A stretch of DNA of 64,000 nt from Luethyella okanaganae. GTDB lineage: Bacteria > Actinomycetota > Actinomycetes > Actinomycetales > Microbacteriaceae. The notes below the pieces were generated by a model. That model was not told where the DNA came from, did no database searches, and worked only from the letters and a program-made list of their open reading frames with translations. Shown here piece after piece: positions 62,706 to 64,000 of the stretch. Within the stretch, counting starts at the first letter, position 1, and every line of letters begins with the position of its first letter. The stretch spans positions 496,001-560,000 of the forward strand of contig NZ_JBHSTP010000003.1 in the NCBI RefSeq assembly GCF_042660285.1, given 5' to 3'. A program made the position numbers and the translations under genes.

Positions 62706-63910
62706 CTCGGCTGCACGGCAACAGCCTCCGTGTCGGGGATCGGGCTCGCGTCGCGACCGCGCAGATCGGGGTGCCAATGTCGTCCGAGAGCCGGCACGAT
62801 GAATCCGGCGAAGGCGAGGACACCGGCCACCCAGAAGGCACCGCCCGCGCCGTTGCCGTCGATGAGGAAGCCGGCAGCGGCAGAACCGAGGGCAGCGCCG
62901 ATGAGCTGGCCGGTGCCGACCCAGCCGTAGGCCTCCGCGGTGTCGCTGAACTTGACGCTCGCCGAGACGATCGCGAACAACACCGCCAGGGCCGGGGCGA
63001 TTCCGATTCCCGCGATGAAGAGTGTGACTGAGAGCCACCAGAAGCTCATCGCGCCGGCAGCCGCTGCGGTTCCGACGAAGACGATGAGCATGCGCCGTGC
63101 CAGTGCCCAGGGGCCGATCGGCAGATGCCCGAACGTCAGACCACCGGCGATGCTGCCGATGGAGAAGATGGCGAGCACGAAGCCCGCCTCGCCGCCGCCG
63201 TGCCCGAAAACCGCGACGACTCCGGCCTCGACCGCGGCGCACGCGCCGACCAGAAGGAAGCCGACCACGGTCGCGAGCAGCACCGGTGGCTTCTTCAGCA
63301 CCGCACCGAGCTTCTGCTTGCTGCGGGGGATACGCACGCGTCCGAGCTCGGGAGAACCGACGAACCAGACGCCGCCGCCGACGAGGAAGGCGACGGCGAG
63401 CAGGATGCCCCAGACCGTGCCGATCTGGGTCGAGACGAAGGTTGTGACCACGGGACCGATGACCCAGATCATCTCCTGGGCGGTGGCATCGAGTGAGAAG
63501 AGCGGAGTGAGCTGACGGGAGTTGACCATCTTCGGGTAGATGGTGCGGACCGCCGGCTGGATCGGCGGCATGCTGAGACCGGCGACGAATCCGACGACCA
63601 TATAGGCCGGGACGGTCATCGGGATGACGCCGATCGCCGTGACGGCCCCGGCGCAGAGGACGAGGGTGAGCACGATGACGCGACGCATCCCCCAGACGCC
63701 CATGAACCGGCTCGTGAGCGGACCGGCGATGGCTTGCCCGATGCTCGTGGCCGCGAGCACGAGACCTGCGGCGCCGTAGGAGCCGGTCTGTCGTTCGATG
63801 TGCAGCAGAAAGGCGAGGGAGAGCATTCCGAACGGGAATCGTGCGGTCAGTTGTGCGGCGATGATGCGGCCGACGCCGGGCGTCTTGAGGATGTCCGAGT
63901 AGCTGCTCAC
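62702..63910 (-). CDS. MFS transporter
   Basis: 402 residues from GTG at 63910 (TTG at 63916 is an alternative). Twelve hydrophobic segments are apparent; a typical loop-2/3 pattern lies at GPLTSRFMGVWGMRRVIVL, with a central loop at GRVRIPRSKQKLGAVLKKP. It resembles the actinobacterial MFS proteins that start SSYSDILKTPGVGRIIAAQL. The substrate is unknown. It ends 4 bp inside the truncated hydrolase region. The last 90 bp of the window show nothing clear. Confidence 0.92.
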   Translation of the reverse strand: MSSYSDILKTPGVGRIIAAQLTARFPFGMLSLAFLLHIERQTGSYGAAGLVLAATSIGQAIAGPLTSRFMGVWGMRRVIVLTLVLCAGAVTAIGVIPMTVPAYMVVGFVAGLSMPPIQPAVRTIYPKMVNSRQLTPLFSLDATAQEMIWVIGPVVTTFVSTQIGTVWGILLAVAFLVGGGVWFVGSPELGRVRIPRSKQKLGAVLKKPPVLLATVVGFLLVGACAAVEAGVVAVFGHGGGEAGFVLAIFSIGSIAGGLTFGHLPIGPWALARRMLIVFVGTAAAAGAMSFWWLSVTLFIAGIGIAPALAVLFAIVSASVKFSDTAEAYGWVGTGQLIGAALGSAAAGFLIDGNGAGGAFWVAGVLAFAGFIVPALGRHWHPDLRGRDASPIPDTEAVAVQPS

Positions 63911-64000
63911 AATCAACCAACTCTATCGATCTTGGGCGGTTCGCATTCACGGGCTGGCGAGGCGAATCGCGCCACTTCTAGATCGGAGACATCCGAATGT

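Noticed and set aside
1..64000. tRNA, rRNA genes, prophage, insertion sequences or integrases
   Set aside because: None seen; no transposase or integrase motifs and no cloverleaf-like sequence was noticed by eye.

Overview
The window is high-GC DNA with frequent GTG starts and many 1-8 bp gene overlaps. A class-E type sorting signal (LAATG), a DtxR/IdeR-type iron box and a fructose-type ABC operon all point to an actinobacterium. Microbacteriaceae is the most likely family, but no rRNA or tRNA is present to confirm this.

Region 1 (1-5.9 kb). A leftward PadR regulator - ABC ATPase - FtsX-like permease operon lies behind a double palindromic operator; the permease runs off the left edge. Next comes a leftward pair of a group III truncated haemoglobin and a cysteine-containing COG2345-type regulator, divergent from a cupin plus small membrane protein.

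Region 2 (6.0-14.4 kb). A leftward ROK repressor is divergent from a seven-gene rightward operon whose genes mostly overlap: FrcB/FrcC/FrcA-like sugar ABC importer, nucleoside hydrolase, ketose 3-epimerase-like protein, P-loop kinase and a clan-J (GH32-like) glycosidase. This reads as import and breakdown of a ketohexose-containing compound, possibly a ketohexosyl nucleoside.

Region 3 (14.7-49.8 kb). One uninterrupted 32.2 kb gene encodes a secreted protein of 10,745 residues, half of the window. It carries a signal peptide, a metzincin-like HEYGHVAGFAD motif, thousands of residues of Ala/Gly/Val/Thr beta-strand repeats arranged partly in ~400-residue super-repeats, three chitin-binding-like modules, a calcium-binding RTX zone, two concanavalin-like modules, a Calx-beta domain and a Thr-rich linker. 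A LAATG-anchored adhesin-like protein is convergent with it, and a MerR-type regulator is divergent from that adhesin. Both may be controlled by one palindrome.

Region 4 (49.9-64 kb) is mostly housekeeping: MutM/Fpg glycosylase, small VOC proteins, a DtxR-box iron-siderophore ABC operon with a methyltransferase, an SRPBCC protein, ClbS/DfsB-like and YchJ-like proteins, an AlaX-type editing protein, GlsB/YeaQ, an acyl-CoA dehydrogenase, a DUF4349 lipoprotein and an MFS transporter. Two genes here are broken: a lipoprotein frameshifted by a 17-bp tandem duplication and an alpha/beta hydrolase truncated after about 50 residues. An orphan Fur-family box sits in front of about 300 bp with no gene.

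All domain and family assignments were made by reading the translated sequence, without database searches.
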